15,696 nt of DNA, from the NCBI GenBank assembly GCA_003647035.1, contig QMMB01000019.1, positions 1 to 15,696 on the forward strand. Reading direction: 5' to 3'. Position numbers and translations under genes: made by a program. Of the stretch, positions 13,598 to 15,696 are shown in pieces; position 1 is the stretch's first letter, and the number at the start of each line of letters is the position of its first letter. Below the pieces are notes generated by a model, which was not told the DNA's origin, searched no databases, and was given only the letters and a program-made list of their open reading frames with translations. This DNA comes from Deltaproteobacteria bacterium. Its GTDB lineage: Bacteria > Myxococcota_A > Polyangia > Polyangiales > Houyiibacteriaceae.

Positions 13598-14290
13598 TTA
13601 TCGGGACAGCGGCGCCAAGTGGCAAGGCGAGACCTGTTGAGGCAGCCGGGCGCGACCCGAGGACCGGAAGGCGGGGTCGTGCCGGGCGTGCATGCCTCGG
13701 TGGAGCCTGACCTTGTGGACTCGCCACGCGAAGGCGAGGACGAACAGAGCGGACAGACCGCCGCCAACCCACGCGAAGTGGCTCGACACGCTTTGTGCGA
13801 GCGTTTCCACCTGTGCGTGAAAGAGCCCCCCTACGAGCACGTACGCCGCGCTCCACAGCAGCAGAGCCACCGCATCGAACGAGACGAACCGGCGATAGTC
13901 GAGCCCCGACAAGCCTGCCGCGAACGCCGGCACACTCCCCGTGCCCGGAATGAACTTGGCGGCGATGAGGATCCCCGCTCCACTCTTGCGCACCCGGTCT
14001 CGGAACGAGAGCACGCAGACGCTGGGGTTCGATGCCAACCCACACGCGACATCGAGCAGGCGCCCGCCACGCCAGCGAGCAAGGCCGAACCAAAACGACT
14101 CAGTCAGCAGCGCACCCATGGCGACCGATGCAACCGCCAGGACAGGATTGAGCACACCGGCAATGGAGGCGGCACCGACCACCATGAGGACCGGAGCCGC
14201 AGCAACGGGCATGCCCAGGAACTCCACGATGCCCAAGAGGAAGAGCATCGGATAGCCGTAGGTCAGAAAAAGCTCTGCAAAATGCTCCAT
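13598..14290 (-). CDS. DedA/SNARE-associated (VTT domain) membrane protein
   Basis: The 230-residue protein has several hydrophobic helices (about 14-30, 33-60, 105-125, 140-158, 174-190) and the DedA core signature AKFIPGTGSVPAFAAGLSGLDYRRFVSFDAVALLLW. It also has the GIVEFLGMPVAAAPVL segment, equivalent to the N-terminal re-entrant region with conserved Glu. DedA proteins move or flip phospholipids and undecaprenyl phosphate and support membrane homeostasis. The C-terminal 30 residues are basic and low in complexity. Start ATG 14290 has only a weak SD. It lies 37 bp after the FAD oxidoreductase and 8 bp before the peroxidase, in a likely operon. Confidence 0.88.
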   Translation of the reverse strand: MEHFAELFLTYGYPMLFLLGIVEFLGMPVAAAPVLMVVGAASIAGVLNPVLAVASVAMGALLTESFWFGLARWRGGRLLDVACGLASNPSVCVLSFRDRVRKSGAGILIAAKFIPGTGSVPAFAAGLSGLDYRRFVSFDAVALLLWSAAYVLVGGLFHAQVETLAQSVSSHFAWVGGGLSALFVLAFAWRVHKVRLHRGMHARHDPAFRSSGRARLPQQVSPCHLAPLSR

Positions 14291-14327
14291 GACGCCGTGC
14301 CCCCATTACGCACTGCGCGCCCAGTCG

Positions 14328-15593
14328 TTAGCTGTTTGTCGTGGCGAGCTGGTCGGCCAACTGCCGCGCCTCGACGATGTTGTCTTCGATGGAGCAGTAG
14401 GTCCATGCGCCGTAGCGGCCGATCGAATGGACGTCCTCGGCGGCTAGGAGCTCTCTCCTGGCGGCGGATTCGGAGTTCGATTGCGTCGTGATGTGCACGT
14501 ACGCGGGGTCGAGCAGGACGTCGTGCGAGGCGAGGAGCGTCTGGTTGGTCAGGACGCCACAGGTTTGCAGATCGGACAAAACCCGCGCCTTCAAGGCGCC
14601 ACGTTCATCGTCGGAGAGCTCGGCATCCCAGGGCAGACCGACCTCGACATACAGACTCATTCGGTCCGAGCCGAAGATGTTGTCGTAGAAACCGACGCGG
14701 TAAAATGAAAGATCTCTCTGTGGGTAGTAGATCCAGTGCACATCCGTTGGCCCCTTGGTGTCGAAGCCGAGGTTGAACACCTGCACCTTGTTGTGGCTCA
14801 ACACGCCTGAATCGTAGTCCACGCTGCACATGTCGAGCAGAGCCACCAATGGGGCGCTGCTGATGAGCCGGTCGTAGCCGATCTGGCGTCTGCTCGTCGT
14901 CGCGACTTTGGCTTTGCGATTGATGGCCAAGACCCGCTCACCCAACGCGATGCGATCGCCACGGACGCCTCGAGCGAGCGCCTCGACGTACTGAATCGCC
15001 CCGCCCTCGGGATAGGTGAACGTCGCGTTGTAGCCGTCGTTGGCGGGCGCGTCCGCGTTCCCGAGGATCTCCTCGACGCTCGCGTGCGGAAAGAACCGCC
15101 CCATCGCGTCGGCGTCGAGCGCCGTCAGGTTCAAAGCGTAGAGCTTTTCGTTGTAAGGGATCAGGAACTTCTCGGCAATGCCGCGGCCGTAGCGCGCATA
15201 GAGCATCTCCTTGAAATTGCCGCCCTTGTCCTCCGGCCGATCCTTCAGGTCGCGAACGCATTGTTCGTATTCATCCTCCGGCAGCTGGTGGATGTTCTTC
15301 TGGAACGGGAAATCGATGAGTCGGTCCGCGTACCAGATTCGGCTGTCACGCTCGACGCGGAGCACACGCCGGTCCCCCATGCGCTCGACGAGGTCTCTCT
15401 CGATCTCGGGATGTCTGAAATGAAAGAAATGCCCCGAGTAGTCCCATACGAAGCCATCGCGTTTGATCGTGCGACAATAGCCGCCGATCTCATCTTCGGC
15501 CTCGACGATGAGATAGTCGTCGTCGCGCAGCCAGTCGGCAAACGCCAAGCCGCTGACGCCGGCTCCGACGATCAGGTAGCGCGTCCGCTCCAC
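14328..15593 (-). CDS. FAD-dependent oxidoreductase, protoporphyrinogen oxidase/UDP-galactopyranose mutase-like
   Basis: The 421-residue protein begins at GTG 15593, the only start after an in-frame TAA. It has the dinucleotide-binding motif VGAGVSGLAFADWL (9-22), the FAD-contacting EAEDEIGGYCRT (31-42), and GHFFHFRHPEIERDL and LIDFPFQKNIHQLP, patterns shared with UDP-galactopyranose mutases and amine-oxidase-like enzymes of exopolysaccharide clusters. The C-terminal SIGRYGAWTYCSIEDNIVEARQLADQL is the usual FAD-closing motif. It probably acts on a nucleotide sugar or a porphyrin/polyene substrate. A haem-pathway role would fit the haem proteins downstream but is inference. The GTG is one base after the stop of the partial upstream gene (TAGCGTG), suggesting coupling. 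Confidence 0.85.
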   Translation of the reverse strand: MERTRYLIVGAGVSGLAFADWLRDDDYLIVEAEDEIGGYCRTIKRDGFVWDYSGHFFHFRHPEIERDLVERMGDRRVLRVERDSRIWYADRLIDFPFQKNIHQLPEDEYEQCVRDLKDRPEDKGGNFKEMLYARYGRGIAEKFLIPYNEKLYALNLTALDADAMGRFFPHASVEEILGNADAPANDGYNATFTYPEGGAIQYVEALARGVRGDRIALGERVLAINRKAKVATTSRRQIGYDRLISSAPLVALLDMCSVDYDSGVLSHNKVQVFNLGFDTKGPTDVHWIYYPQRDLSFYRVGFYDNIFGSDRMSLYVEVGLPWDAELSDDERGALKARVLSDLQTCGVLTNQTLLASHDVLLDPAYVHITTQSNSESAARRELLAAEDVHSIGRYGAWTYCSIEDNIVEARQLADQLATTNS

Positions 15594-15594
15594 G

Positions 15595-15696
15595 CTACGG
15601 GCTTACCACATCGGGAGCAGCCGTGGTGAACCCACGGACGACGCGAATCCCATCGTCCACTCGACGACCGAGGGCCACCGGTTCGCCATCGGGCGC
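15595..15696 (-). CDS. Partial CDS, C-terminal 33 codons of an unknown protein
   Basis: An open frame enters from the right edge and ends at TAG 15597-15595, one base before the GTG of the FAD oxidoreductase. The visible peptide includes GEPVALGRRVDDGIRVVRGF and resembles the last beta-strand region of transport adaptor proteins, but the piece is too short to assign. The tight junction with the next gene supports it as real and as part of the same operon. Confidence 0.5.
   Translation of the reverse strand, partial: APDGEPVALGRRVDDGIRVVRGFTTAAPDVVSP

Noticed and set aside
12483..14093. 536-codon version of the peroxidase gene
   Set aside because: The first 168 codons overlap dedA in another frame and lack a protein-like pattern. 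A signal peptide with lipobox begins at ATG 13589.

Overview
The window reads as a chromosomal stretch from a GC-rich Gram-negative bacterium, most likely a deltaproteobacterium or myxobacterium-like lineage. That is an inference from the high GC content, the frequent GTG starts, a PhaR-like polyhydroxyalkanoate regulator, two lipoproteins with lipoboxes, a Tat component, a DedA protein and a c-type di-haem peroxidase. No transposase, integrase, CRISPR array or rRNA is visible.

Positions 1-2462 (minus strand) form a regulatory block. A PhaR-like DNA-binding protein is followed after 30 bp by an ECF sigma factor whose TGA stop overlaps the ATG of its membrane-anchored zinc anti-sigma factor. 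A very acidic unknown protein then runs off the left edge. The anti-sigma protein has Cys3, His29, Cys33 and Cys36 with the same spacing as the redox-sensitive zinc site of RsrA. A GGAAT-N17-GTT element close to the SigR-type consensus lies just upstream of the sigma gene. The pair is therefore probably a thiol- or redox-responsive, self-activating switch.

Positions 2553-6221 hold mixed small units: a conserved hypothetical protein with helical repeats (plus), tatA (minus), a HAD phosphatase and an overlapping SAM methyltransferase (plus), and a sulfotransferase (minus) whose 3' end overlaps the methyltransferase by 11 bp.

Positions 6240-9094 hold a full-length aconitase A, with the sulfotransferase 18 bp downstream in the same direction, and a divergent tRNA-Cys(GCA). 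A gene-poor stretch of about 410 bp with a short direct repeat follows the tRNA. Next comes an Asp-box (BNR) lipoprotein, 9507-10952, and another gene-poor stretch of about 430 bp that may hold decayed coding sequence.

Positions 11362-15696 hold the most coherent group. A single-domain globin (plus) with a perfect 7-7-7 inverted repeat against its start converges, with a 9-bp gap, on a nitrobindin-like haem beta-barrel gene. That gene is the last of a minus-strand run: an unknown partial gene, an FAD oxidoreductase of the UDP-galactopyranose mutase/protoporphyrinogen oxidase-like fold, a DedA membrane protein, a di-haem cytochrome c peroxidase lipoprotein, a 72-bp degenerate 12-bp tandem repeat, then the nitrobindin-like gene. 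Three neighbouring haem proteins (globin, beta-barrel, peroxidase) suggest local handling of nitric oxide, peroxide or peroxynitrite. This is the best candidate for a less-described functional module here, although each family is individually known.
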